A stretch of 64,000 nucleotides of DNA from the NCBI GenBank assembly GCA_958295665.1, contig OY282560.1:96387930-96451929 (forward strand), read 5' to 3'. Origin of the DNA: Tipula vernalis (Eukaryota; Arthropoda; Insecta; Diptera; Tipulidae). How positions within the stretch are numbered: the stretch's first letter is position 1; the number at the start of each line of letters is the position of its first letter. Under the pieces are notes generated by a model. That model was not told the origin of the DNA and did no database searches. It worked only from the letters and a program-made list of their open reading frames with translations. A program made the translations under genes and the position numbers. Shown here one piece after another: positions 22,202-34,741 of the stretch.

Positions 22202-24060
22202 CGAAGCCTGTCAAAAATTGAAAATTTATTCTGCCTGAGGAGTATATTTCGCCCATATTAAAATTTTTGACATTTGACATTTTTGAAGTTTATCTAAAAT
22301 TTAAACTTTTTTTATAAAATATGTATTTGGTAAGTGTGGTCATGTTAAAGGATTTGAAGAGTATGAGACATATAAAAATTTTACGCATTTCACACTTTTG
22401 AAGGCTGTCAGGATGGCACCTTTATATGTAGAAGGAGGAGGACACAAACATTACCACCCAACAATACCACCCAAATAAGTCGCTAAATATACCATGTTTG
22501 TAAGTTTTAGGTTTGAAGCCTTAATAAAGCCTTTTGTCTACTCTAACTGACCTCTGAGTTGTGAAAACCTATGTGGTTGTGAAAAGAAATTTTCAGACCT
22601 TCCTGAAATTAGCAAGCACGAATCAGTTCCTTCAGATTTGGTTTCCATTTTATTAAAATCGGACATTTTAGGACCAATCGGCACGTATAAAATTCAATTA
22701 ATGTTTTATGGGATGCCCCATGTAATTCGACGAAAAATTCTTCCTTAGTAATTTGAAAACTTTAAAGTTACGTTTTTGTAATGCTAAAGGCACAATTTTT
22801 TAGCCCAAAAAGTTTCACAAATTTCGCTGTGAAAAGAAATAGAGCGACTTAATGAAGCAAAAAATCTAGTTTTAGAAAGAATATATAAAGAATAATGGAG
22901 CGCTACTCTCCTTCAAAATAGGGTGCAATTTTTGCATGGTAAAGTGGCTTTTAAGTGTCTGCTTTAATAATTTTTTAAAAAATTTGGACAAAGGCACAAG
23001 AAAATTGTACTCGAAATCATTGAAATTCAAGAACCAGATTTTTATCTAGATTTGAAAGTTGAAAGCAAGATTTTCGTACAGGATTGTATGAAGAGGATTT
23101 CGAAAAGTTAAGTTCCTTACATACGTGTTTGAAAGACAGATCGAGGTGCCTGCTTCTTTCAATCCATTGGTGGTATTGACATTGTTGAAATAAGTATCTA
23201 GCCAATAATTAAGGATTTGAGTACAAGGATGCAGGAAGCCGCTTTCAAGAATTAACATGCTAGCGGCCTAGACCTCGTCAAAGTGAATAAAAATCATTTT
23301 AAAGAACCATAGAGACATTATGCTGATCACATGATGAACGGACTAAAATAAACCCAAAAATAAAATTTGCAAATTAGTTGTAAAATCATTAAATTTAAAA
23401 TAAAAACTAAGCGATTTAATTTTGTGATCTAGCGAAAAATTACGTCGGTTTAAAGTTAACGGCTCTTTTATAACACTTAATGAAGATGAGCTTCGAGATA
23501 ATTTAAGATTTTTCGATTAATCTACCTAAATTTGAGGTTTTGATTGAGTAGTGTTCTCCTTGCTTGACATCAATTAATACGAGATTAACGAGCATGTTCG
23601 ATATTTTCGAGAATATTCGAGATTTTTGAAATTATCGAGATTATTCGAGGTTATTCACATCTGTAAGATTATTCTAGTTTAGTTTATTTGAGTTCCTTGA
23701 TCTTATCGAATTTCGATCGGTTTTTAGTTGCTTAGATTTTTAATATAGGGTTGAAGCTTATTTGAGATCGTTGTGCGGCGTTGAGCTAAGTAGTTTTGAG
23801 TTTAGTGTTATTGATATTATTATTTGAGAATTTATTGATTTTTCGATGCCCATCGTGATATTCTGCTAGGTCGCTCCAGAATATCGATAATATTCAAGAT
23901 AAGAATGAAATTATTCGGGAACTTTTGACATTTTTCGTGATCAATACCAAATTTTCGATTTTTGTATTAAACCATACAATTTTAAGCATTTCGGGGATTC
24001 CGAAATTATATAAATTAAAAAAATTAATTAAATATTTAAATAAAAATCCCACATAAAGTG

Positions 24061-26842
24061 TTTCCCAAATGCAAAATAAAGAAGATTATTTCTAGTTAAA
24101 ATTTCACTCAAATTCAATATATCTAGTTTAGAATTGAAGCAAATTTTTTCTCTTCGTTCTCTTAATCAATTTCCTGTCTGTCGAATGCAGTTGGCCAATT
24201 TAGATTAGACTTATGTTCAAAATTCCATTTATCATTTTGTTTACAACTTCGAAAACTGCTTGGAACTAAATTTCCGACTAAACATCTTAATTTTTTTTTG
24301 AACCGATTTTGATTTTAAACTAAGTTACTAGAGTGAATAACATTCCCATATTAAAAGGAAAATTACAATAATCCATTAGAACAATACCTAAATATTTATT
24401 AAACGTTTGTTAAAACTTTAAATTTCACTCAAGTTTTCATTTCAATTTAATTCGATGAGCGTGATCAAAATTACATTTAACATTCAAGTATATAGCAGTT
24501 TGGAAGTTTAACTCAATTTCAAATTAAAATGTCACTCAAAGTTGATGTTTTATTCGTATCCATAAAAACCATTTTCTTTTCCAGTTTAATTCAGTCTAGT
24601 TTTCCCTTGACATAATTATTCTTAGCTCCACCTAATTTGCTCTCATTTTTCTGTTTTCTAATTGAAAATCCACTCAGTAAATCTATTGTGCAATATAAAC
24701 TTATATTCCTCCCAAATTTCACCAAATATTTTATTTGGTTTCGAATGCCAAAACCATTTTTTTAAAATTTAAATTCCTAATTCAAATTTCACTCAAAATT
24801 TCCGATACAAATTTCTAAACTAAATTCTAAGGAAATTTTGTTGGTTCTTTGAGATTAAATCTCGTATTGCAACTCAATTCTTACCTAATTGCAATTAAAA
24901 TTATGTTTAAATCTAGTTTAGAACACCAAATTTACACTCAAATTTTTTCTCAAAACCAAGTGAATTATCCTAATCAATTTCTAATCTAAATTTCCAAATC
25001 AATTTGTACTATTTAAATTCCATACAAAATGTAGCTAGCTTAATCCAGAAACATGTTCTTAATTTCTATTTCAAATTTCACTGAAAATGTTGAAAGGGGT
25101 CGTGGTTCGAATTGTAACTCAATTAAAATTGTATCTGTTTAATTTCAAACTGAAAATTTATGTTTTTTTTTTTGAATCCACTCAATATTTAGTCATGCTC
25201 TGGTTGGAATTTTTATTCAAAGATTGGAATTCAAACTCTATTTATAGTAAAGTTCTGCAGAAAACTACGATTAGCTTTTGATTCATATTAAACACAAGAT
25301 GTTGTTCAAATCCAGTTTGTAATTCTAATTCAATTTTTAAATTTTTAAATACAATTTGAGTTCAAACTCAAGAATTTATTCAATTACATTTGGGAATTCA
25401 AATTCTCATTCAGATTTTTGCTCGAAATTCTGATTTTATATTCGACATGTTAAAATTCACAAACGTATGGTAAGTTGACAAACAAAATGTTGACTTTTCT
25501 CACGTAAATGGCACTCAATATTTTACTAAAACTGATGTTTCAATTCTGCACATACGTTAACGAATAAAAACAACAATCAGAAAATCTGCTTTTCTAGAAG
25601 AACCCCGGAACGTTAAATAATGTGCAACTTAGTGGAGTTTAGGCCAAAGTAAAACGTTCTTAACGTTTTCAATATAAAAAAAAAAATTTGTTGGCCTAAA
25701 TTTAAAATTTGGCTTATAAAAAATTTTGCTGTATTACAATTTTCAGCTACGAAGTTCGAATTACGTTATTCTTGAAGAAAAATTAAAAATATTTCGAGTA
25801 AACCATAAAATATGTGGTAAAACGTAAAATAAGCGGAAATACGTAAAAATATGTGGAAACATAAAGGTCTCATTTGTTTTTATTTGTTTTAAAAAGAATA
25901 ACTATCCAACAAATTTTTGGTTTGGATTTCCCAAAAAACATATTTTTTTACCTAAGAATCCTAAGCCTAGTGATGACAGTGATTATTCTGAAAAACCTTT
26001 GACGGGAAACTACCCTGTGTATTGAGGTAAAATTGAAGTAGAATAAACACATTTCTGTTTAAATAGCCTTGTTGGTTTGGGGCGCAATGGTAATGAAAAT
26101 TCACAAGTTACACTGACGGCTGCACAATTCTCGTACATGCGCCGGTTTATATTTATAATTTTTAATTGAGCTACAATATTTGTTAACTAAAATCCACCAC
26201 CACTTTTATTATAATTTGGAGAAAATTAATTAATTAATTTGAATTTATAGAACCAGATATTTTATTAGGCTTTTCTTGTTAATTGTTTTGATTTGTTTGT
26301 GTTTCAGTCGGATTTTTAGGAAAAAGTATTTTTGTATTGTTTGAGACGATGAACCAAAAAGATCTGAGATGAATTTTAAGTACGTCAACAGCGCACTGAA
26401 ATAAAAGTAAAATTCAGCTAAAACATAATTTGATTATTAGATGTGAATAACCACAAAAGATGGTGGTGAAATTGTTTTGAGTGTTGTACTAAAGTGTCCA
26501 AGATATTTGCTTAGTACAAAGTAGTGAACTCTAGGTACAAATATATATGTGGGATATATTTAAGTACAGATTCGAACCCTAGAGTAAGTCAAAATACACT
26601 CTATAATTGTCACTACTAAGCTGAAAAAGGCTATTCAAATTCAATTATATTTTATAGTCGAAATGAGTTGCATTTCGAATAATTGTAGGGATAAACGAAT
26701 TGGAATAATTAATTGCATGAGTGAATCACTACAGCCTTATGTATATTACACACTTTCAAACTTATAAAAAGAAATTGTGTAAACTACACAGTTTAATTTA
26801 CTCGCCTAACTGTCAATATGTTGAAAATAGTCTATAAAAAAA
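24061..26842. other. AT-rich non-coding region
   Basis: 24100-25450 is dense in degenerate words such as AATTTCACTCAAATT and resembles, on the other strand, the word-rich stretch at 9480-10200. About 25550-25930 (ACAACAATCAGAA, TTTCTAGAAGAA, ATATGTGG words) weakly resembles 44930-45900, which suggests another old dispersed repeat. No gene seen. Confidence 0.5.
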
Positions 26843-27350
26843 ATTGAGGTGTAGCCAACACACTACTTTCTTTTACGAACGGGGAATTTTGAAAAATTAA
26901 TTATAAGCAAATTTCTTACAAATTTATTGTTTTGTAGTTTTTTCTGTAAACCTTATACTTCTAGAGATATTTGCAAAAAAAAATTCTGGTCAAGAAAGTG
27001 GTCACTTCGTTAGCCGGTTTGGACCAAAATTCCCTGGGACCTCCCAATTTATGGAAAAAGCTTAAATATGAAGCTTCATTTTGATTGGTTAAACCATCTG
27101 AGCGTAGAGAGGACACAGATAGACTGACAGACTAACAGACTGACAGATTGAGATACTGACAGAGTGATAGACTGACAGAATGACAGACTGACATACTGAC
27201 AGACAGACACAATTTTGATAGACTGACAGACTGACAGACTGATAGACTGACAGACCGACCTACTGACAGATAGACACCATTTCAAAACGTACTTTTTTGG
27301 ACTCATGGGACCTCAACACCGAAAAATCTCTAAAAAATCTCAAATTCAAG
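26843..27350 (+). repeat. Dispersed repeat, copy 3 (GACAGACT family)
   Basis: Same body as the copies at 5036 and 5500, with a decayed GACAGACT array (about 27118-27270). Its left end (26846-26893) is the reverse complement of the left end of the next copy (27409-27460), so the two starts face each other as an inverted repeat around copy 3. Confidence 0.8.
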
Positions 27351-27404
27351 GAAGTAATAAAGAAAACCAAAATAAAAGAATAAATTTCTCAAAATTCGCC
27401 TAAT

Positions 27405-27655
27405 AGGTTTCTCAAAATTCCCTGTTCGTAAAAGAAAGTAGTAGACACACCACATCTTAATTTTTTTTAAAAATTATTTTTCTTATTTTTTCTTTCCTTT
27501 TTTTCTTTTTTTTTTTTTGGGTGGAAACATTTTGTCTTCATAAGTTTTCCTGTAAACCTTTATTTTTTTAAGATATTTGCAAAATCAATTTTCTGGCCCA
27601 AGCTAGTGGCCACTTCCGTTTGGCCGATTTAGAGTAAAATTCACTGGGATCTCCC
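27405..27655 (+). repeat. Dispersed repeat, copy 4, truncated
   Basis: Starts with CCCTGTTCGTAAAAGAAAGT, as does copy 2 (with small differences), and shows the TTAAGATATTTGCAAAATC and GTGGCCACTTCCG landmarks. It stops at CACTGGGATCTCCCAGG, where the roughly 190-bp tandem unit begins. Confidence 0.75.
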
Positions 27656-28447
27656 AGGTGCCAATAATACAGTACTTGAGAAAATATTCAGTTGAATTGC
27701 AAAAATTAAATTAAATACAACTCACTAGGTTTTCGGGCCATATTTGACCATGCTATTCCCATCACAAAATTCTGAAAAGTTCCACAGTACTCACAATTGA
27801 TAGGCTTAATAAAAAATCATCGGGAGATCGGTGCCAACAATACAGTACTTTTACTTTATTAATTTTTTGTTTAATGTTAATTAATTCATGTAATGTTTTT
27901 CTTAACATGAGAAGCATATTAGAATTTACGAACGGTAATTCAACGAAACCAACTAATAGACAGAATTCTATTTATTTAATTATATGATTTTTATTTGTTT
28001 AAATATGTTCCGAAGAAAGAAGAAAAATTGTAAGAGAGTTCATCGTATTAGTTATGATTCGCTAGTACTTAACGCACAGCGCATTCTGTATATATATAGA
28101 ATGTAAATTGTGGTATAATCAGTCCAGTCGCCGCTGCCTGATGAGAAGATTGATTTTTTCATAATCATAAGCTCATCAGTTCGAGACTGGATTGAATTCT
28201 CTTACAATCTTCGGAACATATTAAAAATCATATAATACAGTACTTGAGAAAATATTCAGTTGAATTGCAAAATTTAAATTAAATACGACTCACAAGGCTC
28301 TCCGGCCATATTTGATCATGCTATCCCCATCACAAAATTCTGAAAAAGTTCCAGAGTACTCACAATTGATAGGCCTAATAAAAAGTTATCGGGAGGTTTG
28401 TGCCAACAATACAGTACTTCAGAAAATATTCAGTTGAATTGCAAAAA
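27653..28447 (+). repeat. About 190-bp tandem unit, two and a part copies
   Basis: The unit runs from TGCCAAYAATACAGTACTT through AAAATATTCAGTTGAATTGC, CCCATCACAAAATTCTG and TCACAATTGATAGGC to ATCGGGAG. Copies begin at about 27656, 27830 (this one split by the MITE and resuming at 28235) and 28403 (partial). It is satellite-like and non-coding. Confidence 0.8.
27981..28234. mobile_element. Small inverted-repeat element (MITE)
   Basis: 254 bp with terminal inverted repeats. It starts TATATGATTTTTA and ends with the exact reverse complement (28222-28234). The repeat continues inward: AATATGTTCCGAAGA near 28003 pairs with TCTTCGGAACATATT at 28208-28222, and GTAAGAGAGTTC pairs with GAATTCTCTTAC. 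TA-bounded ends suggest a Tc1/mariner-type mover; that is inference. It sits inside the 190-bp tandem unit. Confidence 0.75.
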
Positions 28448-29540
28448 TGTACAAAGTTCTCCTTAGTTATTCTAATATGTTTCCTAGCCCATGATAGTTT
28501 TATTTTTGGGCTGAGAATCTTCCGTGACAAGTTTTGCTATCATGATAGCAATTTTTTTGGGCTGACATTACAAGTTGTTTTATCATTATTTGCATTTTTT
28601 CATATATAAATTCAAATAGGAAGCGGTGAAATAAAATAACTTGAGATGGATTTTATGGTGCCATAATATCGAATATTCTGTAAAATATTTTTGCCTATTC
28701 GTAGTTTTCATATTCATCGTTTTTCAACTCAACAAATAGTTGAGAAAGAAATTTACTATAGAAATCTATCGTGACATTACATGGTATAACATTACGTTAA
28801 CTATCATCATTTTTTGGGATAGAATTTTGGGCCAACTTCACAAAGGTGTTTCCTTGTAGGTCCGCCGGTTTTAGATGGTAGTACCAGAATATCGATATAG
28901 ATCCTTTCGATTTTACAAACAATGCTTTCATCACCGATCGTACACATGTAAATAAATTTTAATTAATTTTACCCTTGAATTACATACACTTTATCAACTT
29001 TCTGCAATATATAACCTCAACATTGATCATACAAATCCACTCTGACCTCACCACTATAGTATAATCAATGACTATACACAATTTATAAACAAATAGTATT
29101 GCTATATAACAAAACCATCCAAAAGCACTTACATTTGTATTTACTTATTTATATCTTAATGTTTGTTTTTCTTTTTCATTTCAGTCATCCATCATATTCA
29201 TCATAAATAATAATTTTTATATTTATTAAACTTTTTGAAGTTTATTTATTTATTTATCTTTTTTTTTTAATTGCACCCATTGATAATTATATTGCAATTA
29301 AAATGAAATGTTAATAACAAGAAGAAACCAAACAAAAAAAATCATTTCCGAATTTTATTTATTTTTATTGTACATAGAGAAAGTATTTTGTAATTGTATA
29401 TAAAGAAAACAATAAGTTAATTATAGATACAAATAAAAAAAAAAAAAAATATAAAATCGATAAATAAATTAAAATTTGGTATAGATCAATAATTATAAAA
29501 ATTAATTAATTTTGTGATAAAAATACTAATACAAAAAAAA
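28448..29540. other. Intergenic, nothing firm
   Basis: AT-rich with a T-rich stretch near 29260 and an A-rich run near 29437. No supported gene; it may be the upstream region of the candidate exon at 29553. Confidence 0.4.
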
Positions 29541-29552
29541 AAGGATACCAAG

Positions 29553-29608
29553 ATGATGATGTCACTGTATCGCACGATTAAGGGGACGAAACGGCGTCGT
29601 GAGAGAAG
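29553..29608 (+). CDS. Candidate short first coding exon
   Basis: In very AT-rich surroundings, a short G+C-richer stretch starts with three consecutive ATG codons and reads MMMSLYRTIKGTKRRRER. It ends at AAG followed by GTAATT, a fair splice donor. The peptide is basic and not low-complexity. No downstream partner exon was identified in the window, so this could equally be chance. I do not recognise the protein. Confidence 0.25.
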
Positions 29609-29619
29609 GTAATTTATTT

Positions 29620-30480
29620 AATTATTTTATAACTGTAAAATTATACTCAAATTATAATATGTAGATCAAAACTATTTAATTATATTAATTAAATCGAGCC
29701 GCTGCACCAATAAATTTTTTTATATTAGACAGCACATGTCAATATATAGGCAGGCACTCCACACATTACATTTCATTAATCAAATTCTTTTATTAATGTT
29801 TCATTTATTATTATAATAAATGCACATTTATTTGTCTTAATTTAATTTAAATTTAATCTAATTTTTTTTTTTTTTTGCTTCATTTTATTAAGAAAATGGT
29901 AATCCATAACAAGTAATTTTAATAAAAACAATCTTTCAAAAAACCTTGAAGAAAACTAAAAGTATATTCAATCTTATGTTACGAACCCATTAAGTGAGAG
30001 TTTGATCACGCATATTTTCAATTATAGAATACATTTATAAACATTATAGACTGTATAGCATAGCGATGGTGAACCTAAGGCAAATGTGCCATCTGTTATA
30101 ATAGTCCAGGCAAGGAAGGAAAAATAGCGGAAATAATTCATGTAGAAGCCAAAATTGGTACAGTTGTAGGGGAAGGTGTCCTTAACAACATACTAAATGT
30201 ACTGAGGGGTGGGGGTGAAGCTAAGGGTGGGGGGGAGGTGTCTCGAAAGATCCTTTTTTTCAATTTTTCGTTAATAACTCAAAAACCACTGCTTCTATCA
30301 AAAAATAATCTACATAAAATTCTCTACAATAAAGATTCTCTACACTTTTTTGATAGGATCAAAGCTTAAGGAAATATGGAGGGGGTAAATAGAAAATTTA
30401 AAAAATAACAGTTTATATTGTTAAAAATGAAATAATTACAGCTTAAGGATATATATTGAACATTAAATTTCGTCGAAATC
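29620..30480. other. Non-coding; G-rich patch near 30200-30240
   Basis: Mostly AT-rich. The part from about 30060 to 30400, with a GGGGTGGGGGTG-type patch, directly follows the 3' end of the pseudogene on its minus strand and may be its trailing sequence. Confidence 0.4.
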
Positions 30481-30493
30481 TAAATTTTCATCA

Positions 30494-33344
30494 TCATCGA
30501 AGATATTTTCGACGGGGCTCCGTTAGTACATGAGTCGATGCAGCCGCAGGTACTGAAGCAGGCAATCCATGCTTTGCGGTAACCGCAGCGCACCCCACAC
30601 CCGTGCATTGGCAAAATATCATGTTCAAAACGGAGTCGGGTGCCACAGGGTCGTTCGTTTTAACTGCGTAAAGGATCCCACCTTCTCCCTTCACCCAACC
30701 CGATTGGATGGGTGGTAGCGGGTTGCCGAGCCACTGTTGTACCTATAAGAAAGTAATTATACCAACGTAAGTATTCATCACAAACTAATATTTGTAAGGT
30801 AACGAATAAACTATATGTAAATGAATTTACCTGTAGATATACTCTGAGAGAGTGTTGCTTTGAAGCTCCTCTGGTGGGAGGAAGAGTGGCCATGTCTGAT
30901 TTGAGCTTCGTTGACGCCTTCAAAAACGCCGAGTACCTATGTTTGTTCAGGTTGTCCTGATGAACAGGCACTTTGTATACAGCCAAAAAAAGCTTCTCGC
31001 CAGCCTGTTCAATATCCTCAGGTGATGCTGACACATTCCCACGGCCTGGCTTCATGAAGTACATATTGATAGATGGTGGTGCCAATCCCATGAGGAGAAT
31101 TATCAAGTCTACATCCTCCGCAACTATTGCTACAGTTGGATGTACAGCAGCTTTATCCAACCCACACCTCACAATAGTGATGTCAGCATCCCCTGTAGCA
31201 ACAGCTGTTTCTATCCCGGCTGCTGTCATTTTCTCACTGAGCAAGTGAATCAGCTTTGTTTTGTTTCTTTCATTAGCAAGAAAATGCTCTTGTTGAACTG
31301 TGATAGTCGTGCTTTCATGAAAGTTGATGTTAACAGAAGATTTTGTGAGCGCTCTTCGCTTCTGCTCTGCTCGTTTGGTGCTGTTGTCATCACCATATCC
31401 ATCAAAAACCACCGAACAATTTTTACCTTAATGTTTATGTACGTAGGCAATGTACTGATGGCAAATTGATAATATGTTGGAAGACTGTTTCCATTTCATG
31501 GAAACTAATTTTTTCCCTTTCCGCATTTCGCCCTCGCTGAACAGGGCCAGGGGGTATGTAGTTAATTCATATATCAAAAGCTCTTCTACATCTTTATCGT
31601 CCTTTTTTGATATGACAATTCTTTGGAAAATTGTCAGAGGGTTAATTGTAACTTTACCACCATTGATTTTAATGGTGCTGTGCTGCTCATACTGGCTAGT
31701 GACAAGACCACATTCTTTTTAGATTTCTTCATATCACCAAATTTACTGCCGATAAAACTTTGCATAGTTTTAGTTCCAATATCCAGGGCTTGGTGGCAGT
31801 TTATTTTGGAATTTCCCACGATACCTGCTGACAGTGACATCAGTGAATCCAACTTTGGAAAATGGGGATGATCATTGAACCATTCGTGTATTTTACCTCG
31901 ATCTCGTAAATCTCTCGTTTGCCGTGATACCCGGAGTTAAACGTGCTGCTCTCCAGTTGCAAAGACCACTTCATCAAATTCCTCCAATGACGAACATATG
32001 GCGGTGCCTCCCGCTGATCCACAAACCCACTTGGCGAGTACAGAATCAGTAATTCCTCTTCCTCGCGTTAAGCCACCTGAACTTTTAATGGAGCGCATAA
32101 GAGTTTTTTCTATGACCATATCCGACCAATTACCTGCCCAAGGTAGGTGCCCAAGGACATCAGGGTGTGAAACCCACCAAGTCTCACAACAATGTTCCCA
32201 AACGCGATTTCTCTAGCCTTTAGGTATAAGGGCTGGTCGCATACTGTAACGCTGTATATACTGTTCTGTACTCGTTAGGTGGTGCATTGATGAATGGAAG
32301 AAAGGTTACCGAAGTTTTCTCTATGTTAATGACTTTACTCACCAATTGCATGAAACCCTTCCATTCTGGAATGGTTGGCACCTCTGCAGTGGGGTCCACC
32401 TCCTGGAGCCACTTACCACTCATCCACAGGAAATCTTGAACAGTGGGTGTGAATATGTCACAGAGGGTGGGCATCAACACGCTCAAGTCTTCGATAGTAA
32501 TTTGCTGCAATGCGTTGGTTCCTCTTCCCTCAAGGGCTTGCAGCTCCAGAACTCCCAGCTGGCCCAGTTCTTCCTGGGGGGGGGGCAGATTTCAATCTTT
32601 TCACTTTCGTGGATGTAAGGAAAGCGTGGGTTGGTGTAACACATTTGATTCCTCCCATGCTGTGGAAGGTATTCCAGCCATCGAGAGTGGATACATTGAA
32701 GTCTGTAAAGATGTACCGACAAAATGTGTCACTTGGGATAGGCTCTTGCAAGTGGTGGATGGTGGAGAGCTCCAGCTGCTGAGCGTCGTAGTAAGAGGCA
32801 CTCAATTCCAACTTCGATAGTAGGGACACCAAGTTCTTTGATCCGAATTTTCTGTATACGAACAGAGCGATGCTGGTCAGAATTGGGTATATGAAACATC
32901 GAGGGCGAACAGCAGCAATAAGAGCATGAGCAATAGCTGTCATCTTTTTCCCCACTGCCTCTTTCAACCTTTTTTTCCTTGCAATGCAGTCCATGAAGAC
33001 TCTAAGAGATTTATGTATTAATTGTTCAGCTTCACTGCAGAAGCTAGATGAAGGGGGATAGACACTGTTGTCGTAAGCCATGGATTCAATGTCTTCCAGC
33101 AGCTTTTTGTACAATCCTCTCACGTTCTCTTTGTTCATTTTTACACCTTGAAGTGTACCATGAGTCGCTCAAGATTTTATCACTAAAACTACGAAAGGAG
33201 ACGACAGTTTGTCTGGTGCGAATAGTACTGAAAAAAATTTGGTCCCCATATTTTTCCCTCATTCTTTCCTTAATGGTCTTCACATGTGGTGGTCCCTCTG
33301 CAATAACCTGTTCCAACAACTCGTCAACATTTCACAAACAGTAA
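30494..33344 (-). pseudogene. Broken gene of a multicopy invertebrate protein family, function unknown
   Basis: Conserved blocks follow one another on the minus strand in the right order but in changing frames: PHVKTIKERMREKYG (33290), a long block with FTDFNVSTLDGWNTFHSMG (33138-32530), a block with YRTVYTALQYA (32510-32220), IKSSGGLTRGRG...STVLAKWVCGSAGG-like text with EQHV (32119-31937), VVFDGYGDD (31412), FLANERN, GDADITIVRC, VAEDVDLIILLMG and finally LRVYLQ. Proteins with these blocks are known to me as numerous unnamed multicopy genes in invertebrates, often thought to be transposon-derived; the reaction is unknown. Frameshifts (near 33140, 32520, 32220 and 31840), an in-frame TAA just before GKNCSVVFDG, and a missing stretch after LYKVPVHQDN, where related proteins usually continue, make this copy dead. 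One clean intron remains (see next entry). A run of about eleven G lies at 32577-32586. Confidence 0.7.
30743..30830 (-). other. Intron of the pseudogene, 88 bp
   Basis: Donor CAG/GTAAAT and acceptor TCTTATAG/GTAC. Removing it joins LRVYLQ in frame to VQQWLGNPLPP, followed by GWVKGEGGILYAVKTNDPVA and a cysteine-poor remnant of the family's C-terminal Cys-rich end. The exact splice frame shows that the gene once had this intron. Confidence 0.75.
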
Positions 33345-33564
33345 TCTAATTTATCAACACTATTGGGGATTGGAAACCTGCAAAATGCGATACCTATCAG
33401 AAATAACGTAAACCCTACGCTCTGTATGAAATGGCATTTATCTTCATATAAAACATATGGAGAGTGAAACTATCGGAATTAAATTAAACCCTACGCTCTG
33501 CACGCAAAATCATGACAGTCCAATCGTCAATTGAAGAAATTTATTTTAATAGTTTTTATTGACG

Positions 33565-34741
33565 TGACCCGGACTGGGAAAAAGAACAACATTTTGATGT
33601 ATTTTAATACATAAAATAGGCTCCTTTTGAGCCAATACAGGCATTCCAACGGTTAATCCATTTTTCCATTCACATCTTATAGGCCTCGGCCGGAATGGCC
33701 TTTAGTTCCTTCAGCGAATTCCTTTTTATGGCTTCAATCGACTCATGCTGCGTTCCCAGGAGCGGATATTTGAGTTTCGGAAACAGAAAAAAGTCACAGG
33801 GAGCCAAATCTGGCGAGTTGGCCAAAAATTTAGTCACAATCAGGTTGGAATGTGACGGCGCATTATCTTGGTGAAAAATCCATGAATTGTTTTCCCGCAC
33901 AAATCCGGCCGCTTACGACGAATTGCTTGCTTCACGTAGACGCATCAAAACGGCTAAGTAGTATGCTTTATTGACCGTTTGACCCTCTGGAACGAATTCA
34001 TAGTGCGTACACGACGGTTATCGAAGAAAACGATGAGCATTACCTTGCTTTTCGACCGATTTTAACCTGGTTTTTTCACTGGCAGTTTCGACGTCATATT
34101 CATAAACCCACGTCTCATCACCAGTAATAATTCGTTTAATGAATGTACTGTCATCAGCTACGTTGGCAAGCATCTCTTTTGCGACCTCTACTTGACGTTC
34201 ATTTTGCAAAACATTTAGGTAATTGGCACTAGTCGAGCGGCAACGCGTTTCATACCTAAAACATCAACCAAAATGTATTGAGTCGATCCATAATAGATGT
34301 TGAGAGCCTCTGATACGAGCACAATTTTCTTCACTTTTTCGATGTTATCGTCGTTAACAGAGGTGGATGAACAACTCGCATGAGGCAAGTTTTCTTCGAC
34401 CTCACGACCCTCATTGAATGCTTTATGCCACTCAAATACTTGCGTTCTCGATAGTGTAGACTCCCTAAAACACTTCTGCAACATTTTCAATGATTCCGTA
34501 GCCGTAATTCCATTGGAAACACAAAATTTCAAGCAAACTCGTTGTTCAATTTTTTTTTTTTAGATAGTAAAAATCGCCAGACAAGCTTTTCGCGTCGTAA
34601 ACAAATGGGTGCCAAACTCACTTTAATGGATGTATTCTGCTCAAACGTCACTCGTATGGCAAAAAAGGTTGTACCAACCTATAAAAAAAATGTTTACCGA
34701 GTCTGTTTACGCGCGCGGTTTAAATGGACCAGTCCGGGTCA
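33565..34741 (-). mobile_element. Mariner-family DNA transposon, degraded
   Basis: About 1.18 kb bounded by 13-bp inverted repeats, TGACCCGGACTGG at 33565-33577 and its reverse complement at 34729-34741. The repeats diverge just inside this core. Between them lies a minus-strand mariner transposase relic. Confidence 0.85.
33670..34560 (-). pseudogene. Mariner transposase, broken
   Basis: N-terminal helix-turn-helix region (CVSNGITATESLKMLQKCF, 34532-34400) with the SRTQVFEWHKAF and GMKRVAARLVP blocks characteristic of mariner. The three catalytic Asp contexts are visible: GDETWVYEYD (about 34115), WIFHQDNAPSH (about 33880) and SPDLAPCDFFLFPKL (about 33800), the D,D34D arrangement of the family. 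Frames change near 34215 and 34018, and a segment between the first and second Asp is damaged. Part of the helix-turn-helix to catalytic-core linker is missing. It cannot encode an active protein. A T-run at 34546-34560 lies before the start. Confidence 0.9.

Larger units (their letters stand above)
18600..24060 (+). repeat. Large dispersed repeat, tandem copy Y (interrupted by a LINE)
   Basis: Second head-to-tail copy of the large repeat. It is split by the LINE insertion at 20169-22187, and it lacks the part equivalent to about 16280-17270 of copy X: the sequence jumps near 23970 from the TTTTGTATTAAACC segment to the segment next to the ATTAATTAAATATTTAAA stretch. No coding capacity of its own. 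Confidence 0.72.

Noticed and set aside
32346..32820. Plus-strand open frames across the 30.5-33.3 kb region
   Set aside because: They are shadows of the minus-strand pseudogene blocks, which carry the conserved motifs.
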